DNA from: UBA7455 sp026713185
GTDB lineage: Bacteria; Pseudomonadota; Gammaproteobacteria; Pseudomonadales; Azotimanducaceae
NCBI GenBank assembly: GCA_963665785.1
Contig: OY762456.1
Coordinates: 3,906,001 to 3,970,000, forward strand
Length of the DNA: 64,000 bases
Reading direction: 5' to 3'
Shown here: one piece after another, positions 26,799 through 35,654 of the stretch
How positions within the stretch are numbered: position 1 is the stretch's first letter
Layout: every line of letters begins with the position of its first letter
Notes under the pieces: model-generated
What the model saw: the letters and a program-made list of their open reading frames with translations, nothing else
Databases searched by the model: none
What the model was told of the DNA's origin: nothing
Program-made: the position numbers and the translations under genes

Positions 26799-27068
26799 GT
26801 GGCAAATTCACCTCAGGCACGTAAACGCGCAATTCAGTCGGAAACCTGCAGACAACGCAACGCCAGTCAGCGGTCAGCGATGAGAACCGCACTCAAAAAA
26901 ATACTTGCGGCCATTGATACCGGCAACCATGAGCAGGCTACTGCAGCCTACAACGCCGCGACTCCGATTCTGGACCGTGCGGTCACACACGGCCTCATCC
27001 ATAAAAACAAAGCTGCCAGACACAAATCCCGGCTTAATACAAAGATCAAAAGCCTGCAGACCTCATAG
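26799..27068 (+). CDS. rpsT: 30S ribosomal protein S20
   Basis: 89 residues from GTG 26799, giving VANSPQARKRAIQSETCRQR, which matches the MANSPQARKR start of S20. The frame is open further upstream, but that part has no homology. S20 is a basic helical protein that binds 16S rRNA. There is no strong ribosome-binding site and the start is not ATG; E. coli rpsT likewise uses a weak non-ATG start connected with autoregulation, so the same may hold here. It overlaps the convergent proB end by 6 bp. Confidence 0.92.
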   Translation: MANSPQARKRAIQSETCRQRNASQRSAMRTALKKILAAIDTGNHEQATAAYNAATPILDRAVTHGLIHKNKAARHKSRLNTKIKSLQTS

Positions 27069-28184
27069 CGATAACACCAGATTATCCCTGTGAATCAATT
27101 CCTCCTCATTCACAAAACCCAGGCTGATTTCAATTTCCGCACTGGGTCTGCCCATGATGCGCCTGGTCTCTTTAACACCATAATTGATTAATCCGCGCGC
27201 AATTTCCTGACCCTGGGCATTGATACAGGAGACCATGTCTCCCCTGGTAAAACTGCCCTCTACCTGCTTTACACCTACAGGCAGCAGACTACTGCCCCGG
27301 GTTTTCAAGGCATCAACAGCCCCCGCATCCAGATATAGTTTTCCATCGGCAGGCAGTGTCGCCAGCCACTGCTTGCGCGATGCCAGTAATTCCATGTCTG
27401 CCCTGAGTATTGTGCCACTCACCTGACCCGTTGCCAGCGTCTTCAGTACATTGGGCATTCCGCCTGACGTAATAATGGTATTGGCGCCACTTCTCGCGGC
27501 AATTCGGGCCGCTTGCACCTTTGTCACCATTCCGCCACGACCTATCATACTGCCTGCACCGGCCATCCCGTTCAGCTTCTCGTCACTGGCGGAAGCTGTC
27601 ATCAGCAAATCCGATTCGCCTGACTTTGGGTCTTTTTCATAGAGACCCGGTTGGTCCGTCAACAGAATCAGTGTGTTTGCTTCAATAAGATTGACTACCA
27701 TGCCTGCCAGCGTGTCATTGTCTCCGAACCTGATTTCTTCCGTAACGACTGTGTCATTTTCATTGATTACCGGTACCACACCGATGTCCAGCAGACTATT
27801 CAAGGTCGCACGTGCATTGAGATATCTCTCCCTCGACCGCAGGTCGTCATGGGTGAGCAGCACTTGCGCCGTATGCATTTGATGACGCTGGAAATTGGAT
27901 TCATAGAGTTGAATCAAACCCATTTGCCCCACTGCGGCGGCTGCCTGCAACAGATGAATTGATCTTGGCCGTTCTGTAAAACCGAGACGCGTCATGCCTT
28001 CGGCCACTGCACCGGACGATACCAGAACCACTCTTTTGCCGGTTCGATGCAATGCAGCAATGTCATCAACCCATTGTGAAACCAGGTCGAAGGCCAGTCC
28101 CTGACCATTCCGGGTCAATAACGAACTGCCAATTTTTACCACCCAGGTGTTTCCGGTATCCAGGTTGTTTTCCTTGTTCATCAT
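27063..28184 (-). CDS. proB: Glutamate 5-kinase
   Basis: 373 residues. An amino-acid kinase domain (WVVKIGSSLLT, VVLVSSGAVAEGM, INENDTV, GRGGMVTKVQAA) is followed by a C-terminal PUA domain from about residue 280. It phosphorylates glutamate in the first step of proline synthesis and is normally inhibited by proline. proA is not in the window. It overlaps obgE by 4 bp, which suggests co-translation with the ribosomal protein cluster. Confidence 0.96.
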   Translation of the reverse strand: MMNKENNLDTGNTWVVKIGSSLLTRNGQGLAFDLVSQWVDDIAALHRTGKRVVLVSSGAVAEGMTRLGFTERPRSIHLLQAAAAVGQMGLIQLYESNFQRHQMHTAQVLLTHDDLRSRERYLNARATLNSLLDIGVVPVINENDTVVTEEIRFGDNDTLAGMVVNLIEANTLILLTDQPGLYEKDPKSGESDLLMTASASDEKLNGMAGAGSMIGRGGMVTKVQAARIAARSGANTIITSGGMPNVLKTLATGQVSGTILRADMELLASRKQWLATLPADGKLYLDAGAVDALKTRGSSLLPVGVKQVEGSFTRGDMVSCINAQGQEIARGLINYGVKETRRIMGRPSAEIEISLGFVNEEELIHRDNLVLSL

Positions 28185-29323
28185 GGCTTGTAATGCACCC
28201 TGTCATCATCCATCGCCTGTTGACGATTCTCCTTCCGAGCCTGCCGTCTGGTCAATGAAAACTGATGCACTTCATCCCTTATGGCTGAATCATTCACGAT
28301 TTCATTTTCCCGATCCTGCAGATCACGGAAATGCCGGGCAATCGCCTGCATCAACTCACCGGTCCCCTCCTGGGCTACAGCGGAAATGACAAAAGTCGGT
28401 CCGGTAAAATTGATCGACTGCCTCAGTTGATCAATTTTCCGTTCCAGCTGATTACCCGACATCTGATCGGACTTGGAGAGCACCAGCCAACGTTCCTTGC
28501 TGGCTATACCCGCACTGTAATCAGCCAGTTCGTCTTCGATCACCTGCCAGTTGCTGACAGGATCACTACCATCGTAAGGCTGCAAATCCACCAGATGCAA
28601 CAGCAGTTTCGTCCGGGACAGGTGTTTTAGAAACTGCACACCCAGGCCAGCCCCCTGCGATGCTCCCTTGATGAGACCAGGAATATCAGCAATGACGAAA
28701 CTGTCGTTGTCCCCTGCCCGAACGACACCAAGATTGGGTACCAGAGTTGTGAATGGATATTCTGCGATCCTTGGACGGGCGGCGGAGACAGCGCTTATCA
28801 GCGTGGATTTACCGGCATTCGGCAATCCCAATAATCCGACATCGGCGATGAGTTTCAACTCCAGCCTCAGATTACGCACCTCACCGGGTTCTCCCGGAGT
28901 GGTTTTTCGTGGCGCCCTGTTTGTACTGGATTTAAAGCGAACATTGCCCAGACCATGTCTGCCACCTTTCGCCACCAGCAATCGATCACCTGGCTGGTTC
29001 AGGTCACCAAGGTATTGTTCAGTTACGTCGTCGAATACGCTCGTGCCTAGTGGAACCCGAATATCAAGGTCATCACCACGGGCTCCGGTTCGATCACTAC
29101 CTTTGCCATGCTCACCCTTTTTAGCCCGGTATATCGGCTGGAATCTGAAATCCACCAGCGTATTCAGCGCCGCATCACCGATCAGACTGATATTGCCGCC
29201 CTCACCACCATCACCACCATCCGGCCCCCCTTTTTCGATATATTTTTCCCGTCGAAAACTCAGACAACCGTTACCGCCATCGCCGGCCATAACCTTGATA
29301 CTTGCTTCATCTACGAATTTCAT
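28181..29323 (-). CDS. obgE: Obg GTPase (ribosome assembly/stress)
   Basis: 380 residues. The Gly-rich Obg domain (1-158) starts MKFVDEASIKVMAGDGGNGC, and the G domain has the P-loop GLPNAGKSTLI, switch ADIPGLIKGAS, and NKxD variant LSKSDQ. The C-terminal tail is acidic/basic and variable. ObgE binds the 50S subunit and links ribosome assembly with growth control. It follows rpmA after a 148-bp gap in which I see no gene or clear terminator. Confidence 0.96.
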   Translation of the reverse strand: MKFVDEASIKVMAGDGGNGCLSFRREKYIEKGGPDGGDGGEGGNISLIGDAALNTLVDFRFQPIYRAKKGEHGKGSDRTGARGDDLDIRVPLGTSVFDDVTEQYLGDLNQPGDRLLVAKGGRHGLGNVRFKSSTNRAPRKTTPGEPGEVRNLRLELKLIADVGLLGLPNAGKSTLISAVSAARPRIAEYPFTTLVPNLGVVRAGDNDSFVIADIPGLIKGASQGAGLGVQFLKHLSRTKLLLHLVDLQPYDGSDPVSNWQVIEDELADYSAGIASKERWLVLSKSDQMSGNQLERKIDQLRQSINFTGPTFVISAVAQEGTGELMQAIARHFRDLQDRENEIVNDSAIRDEVHQFSLTRRQARKENRQQAMDDDRVHYKP

Positions 29324-29471
29324 GGTGTAGGTACCAATGGTTCCTCAGATTACACTGAAGATTCACGGCCTTATACAGGATGCTGAGTGGCGCCAGACAA
29401 TATTGGAAATATTGGAAGAGCCTTCAGCGGGATTCATTGGAAGTGTCTGGTGGGTCTGTCAAAGACAGGTA

Positions 29472-29732
29472 TTATGCCTCAGCGACAACGTTTACATACT
29501 TACGCTGTTTGGCGCCCTTTACCTGGAATTGCACTACCCCGTCGGATATGGCGAACAATGTGTGATCTTTGCCACAACCAACGTTAACCCCGGCATGAAA
29601 ACGCGTACCCCGTTGGCGAACAATGATATTACCGGCAGACACTTTCTGGCCCCCAAAGATCTTCAGACCCAGTCGTTTGGACTCAGAGTCTCTCCCATTG
29701 CGGGTTTTACCACCTGCTTTTTTATGTGCCAT
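29472..29732 (-). CDS. rpmA: 50S ribosomal protein L27
   Basis: 86 residues, usual length. The N-terminus MAHKKAGGKTRNGRDSESKR (Lys where many have Ser in GGSTRNG) reaches the peptidyl-transferase centre, and IIVRQRGTRFHAG and GKDHTLFA are conserved. It follows rplU by 14 bp in the standard rplU-rpmA operon. Confidence 0.97.
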   Translation of the reverse strand: MAHKKAGGKTRNGRDSESKRLGLKIFGGQKVSAGNIIVRQRGTRFHAGVNVGCGKDHTLFAISDGVVQFQVKGAKQRKYVNVVAEA

Positions 29733-29746
29733 TGAACTAACCTTTT

Positions 29747-30076
29747 TTATGTGTCACTGGACTGACCTTTCGTAATTTCTTTAATCCTGACTTCAGTAAA
29801 CCACTGTCGGTGATTAGCCTGCTTCCGACTGTGCTTGCGGCGCTTTATCTTGATGATCCTGATCTTGTCACCACGACCATGTGAGATGACCTCGGCTGTC
29901 ACAGAACCGCCTTCAACCAGTGGTGTCCCAATCTGCATGTCCGCCCCGTCACCAATCATCATCACCTTGTCAAAAGTGACTGACTCGCCCTCTGGAGCAT
30001 CCAGCTTTTCCAGTCTGACGGTTTCGCCAGTTTCCACGCGATGTTGTTTACCACCGCTTTCAATAACAGCGTACAT
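29747..30076 (-). CDS. rplU: 50S ribosomal protein L21
   Basis: 109 residues, a few more than E. coli L21 because of a short C-terminal extension (ITKGQSSDT). MYAVIESGGKQHRVETGE and IKIKRRKHSRKQANHRQWFTEVRI are the L21 signatures. It binds 23S rRNA. It leads the rplU-rpmA-obgE-proB run and is divergent from ispB. The 230-bp space between the two starts must hold both promoters; I could not pick out convincing boxes. Confidence 0.97.
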   Translation of the reverse strand: MYAVIESGGKQHRVETGETVRLEKLDAPEGESVTFDKVMMIGDGADMQIGTPLVEGGSVTAEVISHGRGDKIRIIKIKRRKHSRKQANHRQWFTEVRIKEITKGQSSDT

Positions 30077-30306
30077 TTTCTTTGACTCGAATAGAATTGA
30101 ACCGACATGACAGGGTTTGAGCCTCGTTGTGGGTCAGCCCTGACAACTTGCGCTGCAATATACCTTACTGACGAAGGCAAATCAATTCCTGGTGAGCCTC
30201 AAACTCCAGCAACCATGACTTGAATTGCCATCAGGTTTCCTTGACACACCGGCAAGGCGGAAATAGCATTCCTGCACAATCATTTTGAGTATTGCACTCA
30301 CGCCCG

Positions 30307-31272
30307 ATGTCCACCCCCTTTTATCAATCTGTCGTTGACGATTTTGCCGAAGTGGATCAACTCATCCAGCACAGTCTCTCATCCCGTATACCTCTTGTTG
30401 AACAAATTTCCAGTTATCTGGTGGAAGCCGGCGGGAAACGACTCAGACCTTTACTGGTACTGCTTTGCGCCAATGCTTGCGGGTATGAAGGCAGGGACCA
30501 CATCAAGCTTGCGGCAATCATAGAGTTTCTACATACGGCAATGCTGTTGCACGATGATGTGGTAGACGAGTCAGACCTGCGTCGAGGCCGAAAAACCGTC
30601 AATGCCGCCTGGGGAAATCCCGCCAGCGTCCTGGTTGGAGATTTCATGCATTCCAGGGCATTTGAAATGATGGTGGAAATCGGCAATTTAAGGGTGATGG
30701 AAATACTGGCACAGGCAACCAATGTCATCGCCGAAGGAGAAGTGCAGCAACTCGCCAATGTGAGAAATCCGGACTTCTCAGAACAAAGCTATCTTCAGGT
30801 GATTTACCGGAAAACAGCCATGTTGTTCCAGGCAGCGTCTCATACGGCAGCCGTGCTCGCTGGCGCCAACCAGGCCACCGAATCCGCATTGCGGGATTTT
30901 GGACTGCATCTGGGTCTGGCTTTTCAGCTGATTGACGACATGCTGGACTATGCCGGAAATGCACAGGAACTCGGAAAAAATGTTGGTGATGATCTGGCCG
31001 AAGGCAAGGTAACGTTGCCTTTGATCATTGCCATGCGCAATGGTGACAAAACCCAGGCAAATTTCATCCGGGAGACCATCGTGGCAGGTGGAACCGAACA
31101 ATTATCTGCGGTCATTGAAATGGTCAGAAACACCGGGGGTCTGCGGTATACCAAGTCTCGCGCCAACATGGAACAGAAGAAAGCGATGAAGTGTATCCAT
31201 ATGGTGACGCCATCAAAATACAGAAATTCAATGGAAAATCTTGTGAGATTCTCCATAGAACGTTCAAACTGA
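30307..31272 (+). CDS. ispB: Polyprenyl (octaprenyl-type) diphosphate synthase
   Basis: 321 residues from ATG 30307. Both Asp-rich motifs are intact: LLHDDVVDESDLRRG and FQLIDDMLDYAG, which bind the magnesium-diphosphate of the allylic and isoprenyl substrates. GGKRLRPLL is also present. It makes the side chain of ubiquinone/menaquinone from IPP and farnesyl diphosphate. Its place opposite rplU-rpmA is the normal gammaproteobacterial arrangement. The C-terminal helix reads MENLVRFSIERSN, as expected. Confidence 0.95.
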   Translation: MSTPFYQSVVDDFAEVDQLIQHSLSSRIPLVEQISSYLVEAGGKRLRPLLVLLCANACGYEGRDHIKLAAIIEFLHTAMLLHDDVVDESDLRRGRKTVNAAWGNPASVLVGDFMHSRAFEMMVEIGNLRVMEILAQATNVIAEGEVQQLANVRNPDFSEQSYLQVIYRKTAMLFQAASHTAAVLAGANQATESALRDFGLHLGLAFQLIDDMLDYAGNAQELGKNVGDDLAEGKVTLPLIIAMRNGDKTQANFIRETIVAGGTEQLSAVIEMVRNTGGLRYTKSRANMEQKKAMKCIHMVTPSKYRNSMENLVRFSIERSN

Positions 31273-31358
31273 ACTGACCAGGACACTTCGATCAATGCGG
31301 TCATACAAATCGAGTCAACACAAGAATTAAATTTAAAGCAGGAATTCAAAGGTTTTTC

Positions 31359-32258
31359 ATGATTACAAATTTCGGTTCTATCTGCATCGACAATGTCTAC
31401 CAGGTTCCCTACTTCGTCAATCCGGGTGAATCATTACCCTGCCTTGATTATCAGGTGCATCCGGGAGGTAAGGGTCTTAATCAGTCCCTGGCAATCGCAT
31501 TTGCCGGTGGACAAGTGCGACATGCGGGGAAGATCGGTGAGGATGGTGCATGGATGAAGACACTCATGGATGATGCAGGCATTGATACCCGTCTGACCCG
31601 AATTGCCGCGAGTCCCACCGGTCATGCCAATATTCAGGTCACGCCTGATGGAGAAAATGCCATTGTCCTGTTTGGTGGCGCCAACAGAACCGTTACTGAA
31701 AATGATGTCAGAGAGGTTCTGTCATCCTCGGCAGCAGGGGATTTTCTGCTGATTCAGAACGAAATTTCCTCGCTCCCGACCCTTATCGAACTGGCGGCGG
31801 TCCACGGCCAAAGGATCGTATTCAATGCCGCACCGATTACCGCTGAGGTCAACCGATATCCTCTGGACAAAATTGAGTTGTTTATCGTCAATGAAGTCGA
31901 AGGTGCGGCAATCAGTGGTGAAGAAGAACCTGAGATGATACTGAACCGGATGCTGGAAAAATTCCCGAATTCCGGAATCGTGTTGACCCTGGGCGCCGAA
32001 GGCGCCATCTACCAGGATTCTGCGCAACGGATCAGCCAACCCGCCAGTCCGGTCACACCGGTGGATACAACCGGCGCGGGTGATACTTTTATAGGTTATT
32101 TTCTTGCCGGATACAGTCGGGGAGATGACATTGGCCAATGTATAAAACTGGGCTGCGATGCTGCCGCGCTAAGTGTAACCCGGCAGGGAGCGGCAACTTC
32201 CATACCCCGTCTTGCAGAATTACAGCTTCAGGCAGTGACGGGACCGGATAATCCCTGA
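31359..32258 (+). CDS. PfkB-family sugar kinase (ribokinase-like)
   Basis: 299 residues. The N-terminal motif HPGGKGLNQSLAIAFAGGQV and the C-terminal catalytic motif PVDTTGAGDTFIGYFLAGY (catalytic Asp in GAGD) place it with ribokinases. It would phosphorylate ribose or a related sugar with ATP. There is no transport or regulatory gene of a ribose operon nearby, so the true substrate is open. The 3' end overlaps the convergent small gene on the other strand by 31 bp. Confidence 0.88.
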   Translation: MITNFGSICIDNVYQVPYFVNPGESLPCLDYQVHPGGKGLNQSLAIAFAGGQVRHAGKIGEDGAWMKTLMDDAGIDTRLTRIAASPTGHANIQVTPDGENAIVLFGGANRTVTENDVREVLSSSAAGDFLLIQNEISSLPTLIELAAVHGQRIVFNAAPITAEVNRYPLDKIELFIVNEVEGAAISGEEEPEMILNRMLEKFPNSGIVLTLGAEGAIYQDSAQRISQPASPVTPVDTTGAGDTFIGYFLAGYSRGDDIGQCIKLGCDAAALSVTRQGAATSIPRLAELQLQAVTGPDNP

Positions 32259-32443
32259 ATTGCCTTCAGTCTCCTGCAGGCAGACACGTAATCGTCGTCT
32301 TCTATCCCGTTACGCGGTATATCGGTTGATGTGTTCTGACTCATCCCCGGCCCGAGAAACTCAGGGTTGAAGGGTACAGGTTTACCGGTCAACTCACTAC
32401 GTTCTCTCAAAATCAGGTCAGACATGGGTACAAATACTTTCAT
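32228..32443 (-). CDS. Conserved-looking 71-residue protein of unknown function
   Basis: 71 residues starting MKVFVPMSDLILRERSELTG, continuing with KPVPFNPEFLGPGMSQ. Composition and the orderly N-terminus look like a real small cytoplasmic protein; I have the impression of similar small proteins with a VFVPxxD start in other gammaproteobacteria but cannot name a family. A GGAA stretch lies about 13 bp upstream. It overlaps the end of the convergent PfkB kinase gene by 31 bp. No function can be given. Confidence 0.5.
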   Translation of the reverse strand: MKVFVPMSDLILRERSELTGKPVPFNPEFLGPGMSQNTSTDIPRNGIEDDDYVSACRRLKAIQGLSGPVTA

Positions 32444-32565
32444 GTGGTTTTTTGCGTTCCTTTTCCGGCTGTCATGTATAAAGATGTATAGTTAATCAGT
32501 AAATGTTCAATTATTCCTTAACGGAAAGTGAAAGTTTCCTGAACTAAAATGGAGAAACAGTGAAT

Positions 32566-32580
32566 CAGGTACAATACCTG
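32566..32580. promoter_or_regulatory. 15-bp perfect palindrome upstream of pdsR
   Basis: CAGGTA, CAA, TACCTG forms a perfect inverted repeat 89 bp before the pdsR start. It includes TACAAT (32570-32575), a good -10 box, though no -35 is visible at the right distance. It may be an operator for the response regulator itself, or a small RNA hairpin. Confidence 0.35.
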
Positions 32581-32668
32581 CTCTTTTCCATGATCAGGTG
32601 TGAGAATTTTTAATGTCAGGCTGTCATAGTAATTAACCGATACAGACACACCACAATCAGGAGTATCC

Positions 32669-33367
32669 ATGGCCAAGCGAATCGTCATAGTCGAAGACGA
32701 CCCGGACCAACGGTCCAACTACGTCGATGCCATTGTTAAAAAAGGTTACGAAGTCACTGCTTACAGCAATCGCCGGGAGGCGCTGGATGGATTTGAAAGT
32801 AACCTGCCTGATCTGGCAATCCTTGATATTATCCTGGGTGATGAAGTGGATGCCGGATTCGAAATATGCCGTGACCTGTTATTCCGATCCCCGACATTAC
32901 CGGTGATTTTTCTGACGGAACGTATCGCAGAAATTGACAAGATCAGCGGGCTAAGACTCGGTGCCTGGGATTACCTGCCAAAACCCATTTCCCTGGATTA
33001 TCTGGCCGAGAGAATCAGCAGTCTCCTGCGCATCAACGAGGCCCGGGTTCAATACGGGGGCGGTTCCGTCTCGTCAAAAACAGTTGGCGATCTTTCCATC
33101 GATCAGGAAGCGCTGTTGATATTCTGGAAAGGCGAAGCCATAAACCTCTCGGGAACAGAGTTTCGGATGCTGGCAAAACTGGTCCGTGCCCCCGGGCACG
33201 CAGTTTCCTATGACATGTTGATGAATGCGACCATGCAGAGTCTGGTGACCAACAACACGATCAATACTCATATGCGCAACATCAGAAAAAAGTTTGAAGA
33301 AATTGATCCTGAATTCAATTGTATTAAGTCAGAATACGGCTTTGGCTATCGCTGGTCAGCCAAGTGA
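32669..33367 (+). CDS. pdsR: Response regulator, proteobacterial dedicated sortase system type (PdsR)
   Basis: 232 residues. The receiver domain (1-120) has the acidic pair at 10-11, the phosphorylated Asp53 in LAILDIIL and Lys105 in YLPKPIS. The C-terminal OmpR-type winged helix runs about 135-230, ending RNIRKKFEEIDPEFNCIKSEYGFGYRW. The combination with the next gene, and the sequence GDEVDAGFEIC, match the regulator of the proteobacterial dedicated sortase system as I know it from the TIGR family pair. It is transcribed with the kinase, 7 bp apart. No sortase gene is in the window. Confidence 0.8.
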   Translation: MAKRIVIVEDDPDQRSNYVDAIVKKGYEVTAYSNRREALDGFESNLPDLAILDIILGDEVDAGFEICRDLLFRSPTLPVIFLTERIAEIDKISGLRLGAWDYLPKPISLDYLAERISSLLRINEARVQYGGGSVSSKTVGDLSIDQEALLIFWKGEAINLSGTEFRMLAKLVRAPGHAVSYDMLMNATMQSLVTNNTINTHMRNIRKKFEEIDPEFNCIKSEYGFGYRWSAK

Positions 33368-33374
33368 TCTTCCT

Positions 33375-35483
33375 GTGAAATCTGATCAGCAACACAGGTT
33401 ATCAGGGCTCTTCAGTAAATTGATAACTTCATCACTGCTGCTTGGGCTGAGTCTGCGCACTAAACTAATCATACTCATGAGTATGGCTTTGGTCGTTTTT
33501 CCCTGGTTCAGCTACCAGTACCTGAGCCGGATGGAAGACTTCCTGGTAGAAAGTCAGGCCAATGCGCAACTCCTGACAGCTGAGGGTATCTCAAATCTGT
33601 TGAACGGACGTACTGACCTGTTTGACGACCTGCCTCTCTCTCCCGAAGGATATGAGCAACTCTTTGCACATCCCCTGGAAAAACCGGTCCAAATTGATGG
33701 CAAGGACAACGACTGGGAAGACATTCTTGAATACCAGGTCGAGTTTGGTGGTTTTAATCCACAGGAGAACAATCCGGATGTCTCCAATCAGTTTTACCTG
33801 GTCCTGGGTGAATATAACGATCAGATTTTCACCATGCTGCATGTGAATGACGATAAATTGGTATTCCGTAATCGAAATATTCTCCGCCTCGATATGTCTG
33901 ATCACATACGTATTGAATTCACGGGTCAGGAAGGTACAACCAAGCGGTATATCATTACCATGACTGACCCCGGCGTAACGACAACCTATCCGATGAGTGA
34001 CTGGCGTTACGCCATTGGGGAAGCAGAGAATCGAATTCAGGGATTCATGACTCAAACACCTGCCGGATATCTGGTTGAGTTCAGAATTCCCCGTGTTCTC
34101 CTGGGCGCCACGCCTACATTCGGTCTTAACGTGGTAGATGTGGATGATATTCAGACACGATCTATCGAATCGGTAACCGGTACATTGCCTTCAGATGGAC
34201 GTGAAGCATTTGGTCTGGTGGTCCTGAAATCTCCCGAGGTATTGAAAATTGTCGAAGGCCTGGGATATTCAGCGGCCAACATTCAGGTCATTGATCGTCA
34301 GGGCAGAATACGCGCCGACGTTGGCGGCAATGATGATTTTCGACTACGGTCAATTACCGTTGAACCGGAAGGCGGTGTATTCAAGGAAGCACTGGCCGGA
34401 AAGCCAGCTTACCAGCGTCTTTACAGCGAAGAGGAAAGTGAAGTCATTATAGCAGCGCATCCCATCGTAGCGGAGGACGAGATTATCGGTGCAGTCATAC
34501 TCCGACAAAACACGGATGAAATCCTTGAACTGCGCCGGGACTCCCTTAATAGTATCGTTAATCTCTTTGTACTTTCGATTTTCATTTTCATTGCACTGAT
34601 ACTCGTGTTTTCCGTACATCTCACTGGCCGGATTAGCAAACTCGGAACGGAAGCCACCAGTTCAATCGATATTTACGGTCGACTAAAAACGAACAGGCTG
34701 ACCTCGGAAACCAGTTCCGGAGACGAAATTGGTGACTTGGCACGCAGCTTTTCCGGTATGCTGAATCGCCTGCATCAGCATACCCGGTTTCTGGAAAATA
34801 TGCCGCTAACTCTGCGACATGAAATCAATAATCCGCTGAATACCCTGAGTACTTCTCTGCAAAATCTGGAAGCTGAAACGTCCGAACCCGCCAGAACCAG
34901 ATACCTGGACAGCGCTCAAAGGGCAGTAATGCGTATCAACGAAATCGTTCAGAATCTGGCTGATGCCGCTAGCCTCGAAGACGCGTTGGAGGCAGATGAG
35001 TTGGATGTGATCGACCTGCACAGTCTGATCGAAAACTACATCGCCAACTGCCACATTTCCCATCCTGATCGGCAGTTTGAATACTGGGGAACCCGGAATC
35101 AGGCTCTTTGCAGAGTCTCCGACTTACGGATCGAACAACTCCTGGACAAGCTGATCGATAATGCTGTTGACTTTTCCGAGACCGGATCCACTATCAACAT
35201 AGATTTGAACACAGACAGAGACAATCTCAGTTTGTCCATTACCAACCAGGGGCCATCTGTCCCGGAAGACAGGCTGGTCAGTATTTTCGATTCGATGGTT
35301 TCAATACGATCAAAGGAAGCCCGACTGCATATAGGCATGGGCCTTTACGTGGTTCGCGTGATAGCAGAACATCACGGTGGCAGTGTCAGTGCTACCAACT
35401 TACCTGACGGCAACGGTGTCACGGTCAGCGTGAAACTGCCCCTGTACAATCCAGTCAATCATGTAATTGCAGCTTCTGGATAG
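33375..35483 (+). CDS. pdsS: Sensor histidine kinase, proteobacterial dedicated sortase system type (PdsS)
   Basis: 702 residues from GTG 33375; an earlier TTG at 33294 would overlap pdsR by 74 bp, and the shorter form matches the roughly 700-residue family. It has membrane helix 1 (about 25-48), a large periplasmic part with a CBM9-like sandwich (about 105-250, beginning near KPVQIDGKDNDWED), helix 2 (about 394-415) and a HAMP-like linker. The H-box is LRHEINNPLN with His482, and the GHKL ATPase has NQGPSVPEDR and GMGLYVVR. It would sense an envelope ligand, perhaps glycan, and phosphorylate PdsR. The ligand is unknown. Confidence 0.8.
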   Translation: MKSDQQHRLSGLFSKLITSSLLLGLSLRTKLIILMSMALVVFPWFSYQYLSRMEDFLVESQANAQLLTAEGISNLLNGRTDLFDDLPLSPEGYEQLFAHPLEKPVQIDGKDNDWEDILEYQVEFGGFNPQENNPDVSNQFYLVLGEYNDQIFTMLHVNDDKLVFRNRNILRLDMSDHIRIEFTGQEGTTKRYIITMTDPGVTTTYPMSDWRYAIGEAENRIQGFMTQTPAGYLVEFRIPRVLLGATPTFGLNVVDVDDIQTRSIESVTGTLPSDGREAFGLVVLKSPEVLKIVEGLGYSAANIQVIDRQGRIRADVGGNDDFRLRSITVEPEGGVFKEALAGKPAYQRLYSEEESEVIIAAHPIVAEDEIIGAVILRQNTDEILELRRDSLNSIVNLFVLSIFIFIALILVFSVHLTGRISKLGTEATSSIDIYGRLKTNRLTSETSSGDEIGDLARSFSGMLNRLHQHTRFLENMPLTLRHEINNPLNTLSTSLQNLEAETSEPARTRYLDSAQRAVMRINEIVQNLADAASLEDALEADELDVIDLHSLIENYIANCHISHPDRQFEYWGTRNQALCRVSDLRIEQLLDKLIDNAVDFSETGSTINIDLNTDRDNLSLSITNQGPSVPEDRLVSIFDSMVSIRSKEARLHIGMGLYVVRVIAEHHGGSVSATNLPDGNGVTVSVKLPLYNPVNHVIAASG

Positions 35484-35532
35484 TTGATTGCATAAATTCA
35501 GTTAAACTCGATCTTCCAGATAGAAACTGGCG

Positions 35533-35538
35533 TATAAT
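35533..35538 (+). promoter_or_regulatory. -10 box of the tRNA-Pro promoter
   Basis: A perfect TATAAT lies 12 bp before the tRNA 5' end, followed by a C-rich discriminator. No good -35 is seen at 16-18 bp upstream. Confidence 0.5.
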
Positions 35539-35550
35539 CACCCATGCGGT

Positions 35551-35627
35551 CGGGGTGTAGCTCAGCCTGGTAGAGCACTGTCTTCGGGAGGCAGGGGTCG
35601 TGAGTTCAAATCTCACCATCCCGACCA
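35551..35627 (+). tRNA. tRNA-Pro (anticodon CGG)
   Basis: 77 nt including an encoded CCA end. The acceptor stem CGGGGTG pairs with CATCCCG (one G-U), and the D-arm region reads GCTCAGCCTGGTAGAGC. The anticodon stem CTGTC/GGCAG encloses loop TTCGGGA (anticodon CGG), and the T arm has GTTCAAATC. C1 paired with G72 fits proline tRNAs. It decodes CCG. It stands between pdsS and gshB. Confidence 0.95.
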
Positions 35628-35654
35628 ATACTGAACAATTGGAGGCGAGAGAGC

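Noticed and set aside
29324..29471. A small gene between obgE and rpmA, including a long plus-strand frame covering 29337-29735
   Set aside because: That frame runs antisense through rpmA and has no recognisable features; it is a shadow of the L27 gene.
30115..30204. GTTTGAG/CTCAAAC inverted repeat in the rplU-ispB space
   Set aside because: Seven bases 76 bp apart are expected by chance at this scale.
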